DNA of 42,148 bases, from NCBI GenBank assembly GCA_947476825.1, contig CANJRV010000018.1, positions 1-42,148 of the forward strand. The letters run 5' to 3'. The position numbers and the translations under genes are program-made. Every line of letters starts with the position of its first letter. Positions within the stretch are counted from its first letter, which is position 1. This DNA is from Bacteroidota bacterium. GTDB taxonomy: Bacteria > Bacteroidota > Bacteroidia > Chitinophagales > Chitinophagaceae. Below the pieces are notes generated by a model. The model had not been told where the DNA came from and did no database searches. It saw only the letters and a list, made by a program, of their open reading frames with translations. Shown one piece after another: positions 34,759 through 42,148 of this stretch.

Positions 34759-36741
34759 ATGCATATAAAACAAACATTATTATTAATTGCATTCTGCACT
34801 TTTAGCTTAATATCATTTGCACAAGATGACCAAGATATAAAAGCTTATATTGAAAAATTTAAAGGATTAGCTATTGAAGAGCAAATGCGTAGTGGCGTTC
34901 CGGCGGCAATTACACTGGCACAAGGAATTTATGAAAGTGATGCTGGTAGAAGCGTTTTGGCTATCGAAGGAAATAATCATTTTGGGATCAAATGTAAAAG
35001 CACCTGGACAGGTGAAACCATATTACACGACGACGATAAAAAGCAAGAGTGTTTTAGAAAATACCCTAGTGCAGAACAATCTTATATCGATCATTCTGAT
35101 TTTTTAAAGGGTAGTAATCGCTATCATTTTTTATTTGAATTAGAAATGACCGATGCTATGGGCTGGGCTAGTGGCTTAAAGCGTGCGGGCTACGCAACAA
35201 GACCAGACTATGTTTCGAGATTATACAATTTGGTCGAGAAATATAATTTGCAACAATACACTTATGAAGCTTTGGGAAGATCGATTCCTGTTGTTGGAGA
35301 AGTGGTGCCAAATACGGATGCTTTTTCCAATTTGAAGAATGTATCGGATCCATCTACTTTTTATAAAGGGATAAAAGGCTTTTGGGCGAAGAAAGGTGAT
35401 ATTTTATTAGATAAAGCCATTGAAAATAATATTCGCTATGCAAAATTATTAAGCTTGAATGATTTGGATGACAAGCCGTTGGAAACGGATATGTTTATTT
35501 TTACTGAAAAGAAAAGAAAAGTAGGAACTGTTGAATTTCATATCGTGAAGCCAAATGAAAGTATGTTGCTCATTGCGCAAAAGGAAGCCATTCTGTTAGA
35601 CAATCTGTTTTTGTTTAATAATATGATTCCTGGACAAGAGCCAGAAGTAAATGAACAATTGACTTTGCAATATAGAGCGTATAGTGCGCCCAAATTGAAG
35701 CAAAAATTTTTGGCAACTATACCTAGAGAAATTAAAAAGGAAGAACCTAAAATAGAAGTGGTTAAAGTAGAAAAAAAAGCAGAACCAATTCCTGTATCCA
35801 TTTCTACGCCAATTCCTACGACTATAAAGAAAGAGATAATAAAAGAGCAAACGGAACCTGCTCCTGTTTTGGTAGTGAAGAAAGAGAGTCCTGTTGAAAT
35901 GGATACAGTGAAAATGGAAAGTGCACAAGAAACGGTAACGGCAAAATCTACTATAGATGCAAAGCCTGTCGAAATGGAAGTGAAACAAGATCCGCCCCCA
36001 ATTGAAGTAGAGAAAAAGCAAGAGGCGATCATTGAACCAGTGAAATTAGAGGCTAAAGTAGATACCAATAATGAAGCCATTTTGGATGCTGAAAAAGCAA
36101 AACGAATGGAGGCACTTTTGAATAGTAGTTCTTTGGTGAAAATACAACAACCTGTCATTGTGAAAGACACTGCCGCTTTGGATAAAGGAGAAAAATTGGT
36201 GTCTATTACTTATGGGAGTGCATCAAAAGCAGCGGAACCGAAACCGGTAGAACCATTGCCTGTTAAGGTTGCCAATGAAAGGAGATATGATGAGCCGAAT
36301 GTGAGTGATACAGTTAAACAACTAAAACGAAGATTTGATCCAATCATTTATAAGGCATTACCTACACGAAAAAAGGTTGAGCCAAGCCCTAAGGCAAGTG
36401 TAGAAACAGCACCAAATAATGCTGTGAAACCAGATGCTAAAAAAGGAGCCGAGAGTAAAAAAGCACTGGCTGAAAAAGAAGCAAAAAGATTAGCGGAAGA
36501 GAAAAAAAATGATATCAAGAAAACACAAACTGGTATAGTTAGAAACGCAAAAAAAATTGCCGCACAAAAGGAATTGGAAGAAAGAGAAGCGAAAAAAGGA
36601 CGAGGTGCTGATCGTAATAAAAAGAAAAATAAAGGTGATGCAGAACCTAATAAAGCAAAGGGAAAAGTGGTGAACGAAAAGGCGAAAAAAGAAAAGAATA
36701 AAAAGAATGAGCCTGCAGCTAAAAAGAAAAATAAAAAGTGA
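34759..36741 (+). CDS. Secreted glucosaminidase with LysM-like domains and charged tail
   Basis: Peptidoglycan hydrolase of 660 residues. Signal peptide residues 1-21 (ending in SFAQ). Glucosaminidase domain (GH73-like) at ~25-170 with IPAAI-type start VPAAITLAQGIYESDAGRS (catalytic Glu in YESDAG) and NNHFGIKCK. Two LysM-like repeats follow: KGDILLDKAIENNIRYAKLL with DMFIFTEKKRK, and FHIVKPNESMLLIAQKEAIL. From ~330 the protein is a Glu/Lys/Pro-rich low-complexity tail, strongly basic at the very end. It likely trims the cell wall during growth. Stop TGA overlaps the ATG of hpt by one base. Confidence 0.88.
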   Translation: MHIKQTLLLIAFCTFSLISFAQDDQDIKAYIEKFKGLAIEEQMRSGVPAAITLAQGIYESDAGRSVLAIEGNNHFGIKCKSTWTGETILHDDDKKQECFRKYPSAEQSYIDHSDFLKGSNRYHFLFELEMTDAMGWASGLKRAGYATRPDYVSRLYNLVEKYNLQQYTYEALGRSIPVVGEVVPNTDAFSNLKNVSDPSTFYKGIKGFWAKKGDILLDKAIENNIRYAKLLSLNDLDDKPLETDMFIFTEKKRKVGTVEFHIVKPNESMLLIAQKEAILLDNLFLFNNMIPGQEPEVNEQLTLQYRAYSAPKLKQKFLATIPREIKKEEPKIEVVKVEKKAEPIPVSISTPIPTTIKKEIIKEQTEPAPVLVVKKESPVEMDTVKMESAQETVTAKSTIDAKPVEMEVKQDPPPIEVEKKQEAIIEPVKLEAKVDTNNEAILDAEKAKRMEALLNSSSLVKIQQPVIVKDTAALDKGEKLVSITYGSASKAAEPKPVEPLPVKVANERRYDEPNVSDTVKQLKRRFDPIIYKALPTRKKVEPSPKASVETAPNNAVKPDAKKGAESKKALAEKEAKRLAEEKKNDIKKTQTGIVRNAKKIAAQKELEEREAKKGRGADRNKKKNKGDAEPNKAKGKVVNEKAKKEKNKKNEPAAKKKNKK

Positions 36742-37274
36742 TGATGACTATAAATGTCTTAGATAAAAAATTTGTACCTTATTTATCTGCAGAAACAATC
36801 GCCAAGCGAATTGAAGAATTGGCAGCGAAAATAAATGAGGATTATGCCGATAAGAATCCAATTTTTATTGGCATTTTAAATGGCTCCTTTATGTTTGCTT
36901 CCGATTTGTATAAGCAAATTACAGTAAGCTCTACTATTTCATTTATTAAATTGGTTTCCTATAAAGGAACTACATCCACTGGTACAGTCATTACTTCTAT
37001 TGGACTAGAAGAAGATTTAACAGGAAGAAATGTGATACTCATTGAAGATATAGTGGACACAGGAAAAACCCTCTCAGAATTTTTGCCAACGATACAAAAA
37101 CAGCAACCTAACTCTATTAAAATTTGTACGCTACTGCAAAAGCCAGAAGCCTTGCTGCATCCTCTTGAAGTGGATTATGTTGGCTTTCAAATTCCGAATA
37201 AATTTGTAGTTGGATTCGGATTAGATTATGATGGTTATGGAAGAAATTTAAAAGAGATTTATCAGTTGGATTAG
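36741..37274 (+). CDS. hpt: Hypoxanthine phosphoribosyltransferase
   Basis: Purine salvage enzyme that makes IMP/GMP from hypoxanthine or guanine and PRPP. The PRPP motif VILIEDIVDTGKTLSEF (around residues 95-110) is complete; IFIGILNGSFMFASDL and LVSYKGTTSTG are the other conserved parts, and the end FVVGFGLDYDGYGRNL is the C-terminal substrate region. 177 residues is usual. The start is the ATG at 36741, next to a second ATG at 36744. Its last 131 bases are the source or target of the two partial copies at 40.6-41.0 kb. Confidence 0.96.
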   Translation: MMTINVLDKKFVPYLSAETIAKRIEELAAKINEDYADKNPIFIGILNGSFMFASDLYKQITVSSTISFIKLVSYKGTTSTGTVITSIGLEEDLTGRNVILIEDIVDTGKTLSEFLPTIQKQQPNSIKICTLLQKPEALLHPLEVDYVGFQIPNKFVVGFGLDYDGYGRNLKEIYQLD

Positions 37275-37400
37275 GATTGGAATGTAATTTAATATTGATT
37301 AATGGACACGGGTTGCAAACCCGCGCCAGCCAGGGAGGATTAGGGTTGGAGTGTAATATAATATTGATTAATGGACACAGGTTGCAAACCCGCGCCAGCC
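37271..37400. repeat. Tandem pair of 61-bp units after hpt
   Basis: 37271-37331 and 37340-37400 are two nearly identical 61-bp units (period 69) separated by GAGGGA-like bases. Each contains the palindrome GGGTTGCAAACCC (or AGGTTGCAAACCC) followed by GCGCCAGCC. The first overlaps the last four bases of hpt. The pair fills most of the gap between hpt and the convergent CotH-family gene. Confidence 0.85.
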
Positions 37401-37434
37401 TCGAGAAACTTAGCAAATGGATAAATGCTTTTAC

Positions 37435-40400
37435 CTACATTTTTATAAATTTTATATTCCAATTCATGCCGTCTTTTTTATTGTGAATGATAAAAAAGTA
37501 AACACCCGGAACTAAATTAGAAACTGAGATATTTGTTTCTCGTCGATCTTTATTCAGGAAGCCAACTGACATCTTAACGCCAGTTGTATTGATAATTTCA
37601 TAAGTTGCGTCTTCTAAAATTGCTTGGTTTTCACTCCGTAAAGTTATTTGGTCAGAAGCGGGTGATGGATACAAAACAAAATTTGATTTGTAGTCGTTGA
37701 GTGTTGGGATAAAATTGGGTAATTGTTGGAAATAGGCTTTAAATAATAAGTTAGATTGCAAGGTATCATTGAACACGGAGTCTTGAATATTCGCTATTTG
37801 TCCGTTTGCTCCCCAATATAAAAAGTGATAACCTAGATTTGCAATTGCTTCAATTTTTACAGGTAGTCCATCAAAATAAACACCATGCCAAGGATATGTA
37901 TCCGGGGTGATTGTACTAATATGAATTTTACCTGCTCCTGCTGGATAAATATCAAGAGTTAAATCAATTTGCTGTGGTAAATTATAATTATTTTGAATGT
38001 GGTTTCTAACTTGCGCACTTCTGCAAACAAGTTCACTATCTAAACTTAAATAATTATTGTAAAACTCATTCATCTGTAAAGGAATACTACCTGCATTGCC
38101 CCAACGTGTATACTCATTCGGCATTTCTAATACGGTTTGATTAAACATAAAAGTATTGATACTTCTAAGCCTCGATGTATCGTAACTCGTATTCATCACA
38201 TCCGCAAATCGATTAATAAAGTAATTATGAAAGCGTTGATTTTGCATACTCTTCAACCAAATATTAATATAAGGATTGTTTGTACTTTGGCTTAGCATAA
38301 AAGCAATATGATCAAATGTGCAGTTTGTCCAACCATTTGGATTTAAAGCAAGTTCTTGATCAATTATACAAAACCGATATCGATTTGCAGTCTTGTCTGA
38401 TCGATAAATTTTAATATTATTGGAAGGCCAATCAGTGTTACCCATCCACGATTCACCAATAATGTAATCATTGTAATATTGCATATCAAAATAATGATCG
38501 GCACTATCCCAATACGATGGGCTATTTGCATTGAGTGCATTAAATGAATTATATGCTGCAAGAAAAGTGTCTACTGGATTACCTGCCACCGATCGTAGAA
38601 CGCCTTGATAGTAGGCACTTTTAGATAAAATATCAACTGTTTTTGTATCGGCGGTATCTTGGAATTTGAAAAAGTCCGCATCAAATTTCTCTCGTAATTC
38701 ATACAGGCCCCAATATTGACCATTGATATAAACTGAGACAGGACGCCATGCAGAATAATAATTATGAGTCTCTTCTGCCAACATGCGAACCTGAGCAGCG
38801 TCTTTGTAAGGGAGTTTTAAATATTGATTACTACCATTTCGTAAATAAAATTTATTGTATTTTGTTCTATTCGGTTTGTTTGGAATCACTGGATAATTTA
38901 TTTTGCCATCACCAACAACAGCATCATCCAAATCAAGTCTGAACGATTTTTGTGGTGCAAATCGACTTCCCCCAAATCCTCCATCTTGAATCATACCAGA
39001 GTGTTGCGAAAAAAGTAATGTATGCAAGGAGGTCGAATCAAAATAGTCTACATAAGCTGCTTTCATCCAATCATTTCCAGGGTTATCAAAATTTCCTTGC
39101 GCACCAAATAAGTTGGCGCTATCTGTTATTACGGATAAAATCGGGGTGGTATGATTTAGGTTAAATAAATAAGAGGCATTGCTAATGGAGCTCGGTATAG
39201 CACCTGTTTTAAAGGCACGTGCTTTGAGAGCTGTATTTTGAAATATATAAATTGGACTACCTGTGTACAATAATGAATTTGATGTTGGATCTTTACCATC
39301 TAATGTATAGCGAATGCTTGAATTGCTGCCATTGGGATTGAGTATACTTACATAAAAGGGCGTATTGTAAACGCCAGGGATTACAGAAAATGTAGGCGCT
39401 AAGGCAGTTCCATTTAATGCCATTGAACTATTATTGCTCGAGCCAGGTGTAGCAGGATAAAACAAAGTATGATTAGATGAAGCATTCGGCAAACTACCAT
39501 TACTAACATCAATTGATCCACATTGTACGAGTAAACTACTTTGCAAAATGGTAGAAGGATTATACAATGAAATAGTTTCACCCGAATTAGAAATTTTAAA
39601 ATTGGTATGAAAATTATTACCGCTATTCGGTGCAAATTTATAAGTCAAATTTGAAATGGATGTGAGGTTCATGCCAATATCGATATAGTCGTAAACGGCG
39701 GGATCTGGCGACACAACATCAAAAGCTAAGGTCGTAATATTACCCGCACTTAATCCAGCCGCGCTTAATTCGGAAGCTAAAATTAAAAATTGATTTCGTG
39801 CACCCCAATACCAATTTCCATAAGGAGCTGGATAATCAGTTGGTCCATTCTGAATAGTGCCAGTGCCTATTGTCATTCCATTTAGTCGCATATTTGGTCT
39901 TTGCATAGCCGTTGTTCCATAAATAAAACTACATGCTCCGGCATTCCCATCTTGAAATCCATATAAGGAAGAATTAAAAGAGGTAGCACTTTGTTTAAAT
40001 ATTGAATTGGTAGTATACCCAGCAGAACTAAAGCTACACACATTAATGAGTACATTACTGGTGCCATCCCAATAGAAAGGTGTGCTTAAGGTATGCGTAT
40101 TCCAACCTGCAGCCGCACTAAAAGTACCCGAATTTATGACTGGAGTAAATGGTGAAGTGACCATATAATTTTTACCACTACAATAAATAACTTCAAAAGC
40201 ATTAGGCATTAAATTGAAATGTGGAAATACCCATTGTGTCGGCTGACTGCTCGTATCCGTTAAAGAATAATTATACAAGTCAATGACGCTGCCAGTTGGA
40301 TTATACAATTCAATCCAATCTGTATAATCGCCTTCTTCATCAACAATACTGGAATAATTTTTATTGCTTCCTTCATTAATCACAGCTTGTGCTTGTACAT

Positions 40401-40446
40401 AATTGGAAAGTGTACAGAGTAGGATAAAGAGTATACATTTTTTCAT
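37435..40446 (-). CDS. CotH-family surface protein with lamin-tail and type IX sorting domains
   Basis: Protein of 1003 residues. Signal peptide 1-19 (ending in VQAQ). A lamin-tail-like domain (~25-115) begins with DEEGDYTDWIELYNPTGS. A chitobiase C-terminal-like segment has SIRYTLDGKDPTSNSLLYTG. The CotH atypical kinase part (~430-720) includes KFYLRNGSNQYLKLPYKDA, VSVYINGQYWGLYELREK and RFCIIDQELALNPNG. The C-terminal ~80 residues from FVLYPSPASDQITL are a type IX sorting tail ending in IKFIKM. CotH proteins phosphorylate spore-coat or surface proteins in other bacteria; here the position usually D-x-D reads D696-Q-E698. It is convergent with hpt. Confidence 0.88.
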   Translation of the reverse strand: MKKCILFILLCTLSNYVQAQAVINEGSNKNYSSIVDEEGDYTDWIELYNPTGSVIDLYNYSLTDTSSQPTQWVFPHFNLMPNAFEVIYCSGKNYMVTSPFTPVINSGTFSAAAGWNTHTLSTPFYWDGTSNVLINVCSFSSAGYTTNSIFKQSATSFNSSLYGFQDGNAGACSFIYGTTAMQRPNMRLNGMTIGTGTIQNGPTDYPAPYGNWYWGARNQFLILASELSAAGLSAGNITTLAFDVVSPDPAVYDYIDIGMNLTSISNLTYKFAPNSGNNFHTNFKISNSGETISLYNPSTILQSSLLVQCGSIDVSNGSLPNASSNHTLFYPATPGSSNNSSMALNGTALAPTFSVIPGVYNTPFYVSILNPNGSNSSIRYTLDGKDPTSNSLLYTGSPIYIFQNTALKARAFKTGAIPSSISNASYLFNLNHTTPILSVITDSANLFGAQGNFDNPGNDWMKAAYVDYFDSTSLHTLLFSQHSGMIQDGGFGGSRFAPQKSFRLDLDDAVVGDGKINYPVIPNKPNRTKYNKFYLRNGSNQYLKLPYKDAAQVRMLAEETHNYYSAWRPVSVYINGQYWGLYELREKFDADFFKFQDTADTKTVDILSKSAYYQGVLRSVAGNPVDTFLAAYNSFNALNANSPSYWDSADHYFDMQYYNDYIIGESWMGNTDWPSNNIKIYRSDKTANRYRFCIIDQELALNPNGWTNCTFDHIAFMLSQSTNNPYINIWLKSMQNQRFHNYFINRFADVMNTSYDTSRLRSINTFMFNQTVLEMPNEYTRWGNAGSIPLQMNEFYNNYLSLDSELVCRSAQVRNHIQNNYNLPQQIDLTLDIYPAGAGKIHISTITPDTYPWHGVYFDGLPVKIEAIANLGYHFLYWGANGQIANIQDSVFNDTLQSNLLFKAYFQQLPNFIPTLNDYKSNFVLYPSPASDQITLRSENQAILEDATYEIINTTGVKMSVGFLNKDRRETNISVSNLVPGVYFFIIHNKKDGMNWNIKFIKM

Positions 40447-40614
40447 GAAGTCTATATTTTGCTCTAAATGTAGTACTCAATAAATTATTAAAAGAATAGA
40501 AGGATTTTTTTACGCTATGAATTTTGTGTTCATGCAAAAGTTCGTAGCAAGATAGTTTGTAAAATTTGTAGCTCTGTTTTCGTTCTTGAAGATAATGTAA
40601 TTAGAAAATATTCA

Positions 40615-40749
40615 ATGTCAGAAACCTTACTTCATCCCCTTGCGTTGGATTACGTTGGAATTCAAATCACGAATAAAATTGTAATTGGTTTTGGTTTAGA
40701 TTATGATGGTTATGGAAGAAATTTGAAAGAGATTTATCTGTTGGCGTAA
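40615..40749 (+). pseudogene. Partial duplicate of hpt 3' end, copy 1
   Basis: Open frame of 44 codons from ATG to TAA. Codons 2-44 align without gaps to the last 43 residues of hpt (33 of 43 identical by my count), including FGLDYDGYGRNLKEIY, and end at the same point as hpt. Many differences in DNA are third-position changes, so this is not a fresh copy of the present hpt. It lacks the PRPP motif and cannot be an active enzyme. Confidence 0.85.
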
Positions 40750-40823
40750 TTTATAAGTTTTGACATTAAAATATTTTAGTCGTTGGTGATAACACCAACA
40801 ACGGCGTAATTAGAAAATATTCA

Positions 40824-40958
40824 ATGTCAGAAACCTTACTGCATCCCCTTGCGTTGGATTACGTTGGATTTCAAATCACGAATAAAATTGTATTAGGATT
40901 TGGATTAGATTATAGAGGTTATGAATCGAATTTAAAAGAGATTTGTCAGTTGGCGTAA
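40824..40958 (+). pseudogene. Partial duplicate of hpt 3' end, copy 2
   Basis: Second 44-codon frame in the same arrangement, 209 bases after copy 1. It aligns to the hpt C-terminus with 31 of 43 identical residues by my count; it reads GLDYRGYESNLKEICQLA where copy 1 keeps the hpt form. Same start and same stop position as copy 1. Confidence 0.85.
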
Positions 40959-41041
40959 TTTATAAGTTTTGACATTAAAATATTTTAGTCGTTGGTGATA
41001 ACACCAATAACGGCGTAAAACTGTGTGTTGTGCGTTCGGCA

Positions 41042-41686
41042 TTATTTCTCAAGTTTTAATCCAGTTGCTTTTATTAATTGTATAAATCTTCCAATTTCTG
41101 TAGATTCAATAGTTGTGTTAACCTTTTCATTTAACAATTCGTTTAACAAATTTTCTAGAGTTAAAAATTTTATTTTCACTTTATTCTTTCCGTTGTTAGA
41201 TAAATTATCTAAAAATAGTTTACAATTCTTAAAATCGTCTATTTTTCTGGATTTGTTTATTTTAATTTTAGTAATAGCAATATAATAGGTGAAATCATAT
41301 GAGTCAGTTTCGTTAAAAATTTTATCTCTAAATGCTTTCGCCCAAGTTGGCTCTACTAATTCTCTAAATTTTTTCCACGCTTCACTTGTTCCAACTCTTT
41401 TTTTTCTTTTGTTTTCATCATTTAAATGTTCGTAAAAAAAGTCAATATCAAAACCGTCTTGCCAAGATTTACAACTAATTGCAGAAACTTTGTTTTCATT
41501 CTCTTCGCCTAAATGAATTGCAATTACATCTATGTCAGAAGATACAGAATATTTGCTTTTTTCAATATTGGTTAAATTTGTAATATCTTCAATTGAAGGT
41601 TTAAACTTTACATTATGCTTTGTAAATGTTTTTGGTTTCCTTAAAAAATAACCATCTACTAATTGTTCAAGTATGTCTTCTTTCAT
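41042..41686 (-). CDS. Putative PD-(D/E)XK-type nuclease-like protein
   Basis: Protein of 214 residues. The stretch SSDIDVIAIHLGEENENKVS followed by AISCKSW (about residues 48-75) looks like the D-x(n)-(E/S)-x-K core of restriction-like nucleases: Asp in SDIDVIAI and S-C-K. Helical arms follow. No other domain is seen. It begins 3 bases after the stop of the preceding small gene on the same strand, forming a two-gene unit bracketed by complementary 9-mers (41027-41035 and 41996-42004). The nuclease reading is tentative; a role in defence would fit the cassette context. Confidence 0.6.
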   Translation of the reverse strand: MKEDILEQLVDGYFLRKPKTFTKHNVKFKPSIEDITNLTNIEKSKYSVSSDIDVIAIHLGEENENKVSAISCKSWQDGFDIDFFYEHLNDENKRKKRVGTSEAWKKFRELVEPTWAKAFRDKIFNETDSYDFTYYIAITKIKINKSRKIDDFKNCKLFLDNLSNNGKNKVKIKFLTLENLLNELLNEKVNTTIESTEIGRFIQLIKATGLKLEK

Positions 41687-41689
41687 TTT

Positions 41690-41971
41690 TTAGTAATGTG
41701 GTTCAAAATATTTATATAAAATCTCAGTACTTAATTCAGTTCCAAGTTTATCCCAGCCGTGAATTCTATTATTTGTCATTCTGTGTGATAACTCACAAAT
41801 TAAATTACCTGTTTCTTCTTCTATCACAAAACTAAAATGCCAAGGTGAATATTTCCATTCTTTGTCATTATATGGATAAGGTGTTTGAAATTCACCTTTG
41901 TTTTCGTTAAAAGTAAATTCAAAACCTGATAGTTCTTTAAATTTCAGTTTCTGTATTTCTGTTAATTTCAT
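41690..41971 (-). CDS. Small unknown protein, first gene of the possible cassette
   Basis: 93 residues from the ATG at 41971, which starts MKLTEIQKLKFKELSGFEF. The frame is open upstream to 42043 but that extension runs through the palindrome arm and is not protein-like, so it is left out. The sequence is rich in aromatic and charged residues (WKYSPWHFSFVIEEET, HGWDKLGTELS). No family is recognised. Small orphan proteins just after a recombination site are typical of gene cassettes. Confidence 0.6.
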   Translation of the reverse strand: MKLTEIQKLKFKELSGFEFTFNENKGEFQTPYPYNDKEWKYSPWHFSFVIEEETGNLICELSHRMTNNRIHGWDKLGTELSTEILYKYFEPHY

Positions 41972-41995
41972 TTTAGCACCTTTTGTTTTATGCTG

Positions 41996-42128
41996 ACGCA
42001 CAACGTTCCGCGCATAGGCCTTGTGCGGGCATTCGAAGAACATCAGTCGAGTAAAAGTACTAAAGATAAATAGAATTCCAAATGTTCAGTTACTTCCTCA
42101 AGCCCGCATTAGGCTTATGCGCTGTTAT
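41996..42128. other. attC-like imperfect palindrome
   Basis: Arms 42010-42030 and 42102-42122 (21 bases each) match as reverse complements at 18 of 21 positions, and two of the other three can form G-T pairs. The key words are GCGCATA, GCCT and TGCGGGC. Outside the arms lie GCACAAC (41998-42004) and GTTATAG, comparable in position to the R sites of integron attC. Spacer of 71 bases. Confidence 0.6.
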
Positions 42129-42148
42129 AGCTAGTAAATCACATTTAG

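Larger units (their letters stand above)
40597..41014 (+). repeat. Two tandem 209-bp units carrying hpt 3'-end copies
   Basis: Units 40597-40805 and 40806-41014. Each has GTAATTAGAAAATATTCA, then a 135-base open frame homologous to the hpt 3' end, then TTATAAGTTTTGACATTA-type spacer and a hairpin GTTGGTG-ATAA-CACCAAC (second unit CACCAAT) with ACGGC. The gap 40447-41041 holds nothing else that looks coding. Confidence 0.92.

Noticed and set aside
35538-36170. Minus-strand frame of 210 codons
   Set aside because: Antisense to the Glu/Lys-rich tail of the glucosaminidase; its Ser/Phe-rich content is the mirror of that bias.

Overview
The window looks like a chromosomal piece of an AT-rich member of the Bacteroidota, probably near the Chitinophagaceae. 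The reasons are three secreted-type proteins of the kinds common there (two ending in a type IX secretion sorting tail), an OmpP1/FadL-like porin, DUF5362-like membrane proteins, two tRNA promoters close to the TTTG-N19-21-TAnnTTTG pattern of this phylum, very few Shine-Dalgarno sequences, and several families of short structured intergenic repeats.

Layout. 1-15.1 kb is housekeeping and envelope DNA: the 3' part of a sensor histidine kinase, a TPR lipoprotein-like protein, signal peptidase I (lepB), a secreted GH18 chitinase-like enzyme, primosomal helicase priA (lacking its N-terminal DNA-binding domain), pdxA, three tandem DUF5362-like genes, proS, a Gly/Tyr/Asn-rich secreted protein, an outer-membrane transport protein, the RNase P RNA gene and tRNA-Val.

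15,213-25,060 is an integrated mobile element of about 9.8 kb. It sits in the 3' end of tRNA-Val and is bounded by perfect 42-bp direct repeats that contain the tRNA acceptor end plus the tRNA terminator. It carries a large serine recombinase, a small unknown protein, a winged-helix-like protein, an RteC-like protein, a 997-residue primase-helicase of the TOTE conflict type, a divergent AbiE type IV toxin-antitoxin pair with a visible operator, a stub of a further helicase gene and an unknown 249-residue gene. No conjugation genes are seen, so it is best read as a small integrative defence island. The recombinase reading frame runs through the attachment site, so integration and excision should change its C-terminus.

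25.1-41.0 kb returns to chromosomal genes: rnhB, rpiB, a coiled-coil membrane protein, a PolB-type 3'-5' exonuclease, holA, a delta-60 repeat protein, tRNA-Leu with promoter and terminator, a sodium:solute symporter, an O-methyltransferase, a glucosaminidase/LysM protein, hpt and a 1003-residue CotH-family surface protein. Downstream of hpt there are two tandem 209-bp units, each holding a 44-codon copy of the hpt 3' end, which look like scars of past integration.

41.0-42.1 kb holds two small minus-strand genes, one resembling a PD-(D/E)XK nuclease. They are bracketed by complementary 9-mers and preceded by a long imperfect palindrome. This resembles an integron-type gene cassette with an attC-like site. 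The most interesting items are the excision-dependent recombinase tail, the hpt 3'-end scars, the attC-like cassette, the headless PriA, and a pair of covarying intergenic hairpin elements (8.3 kb and 28.1 kb).
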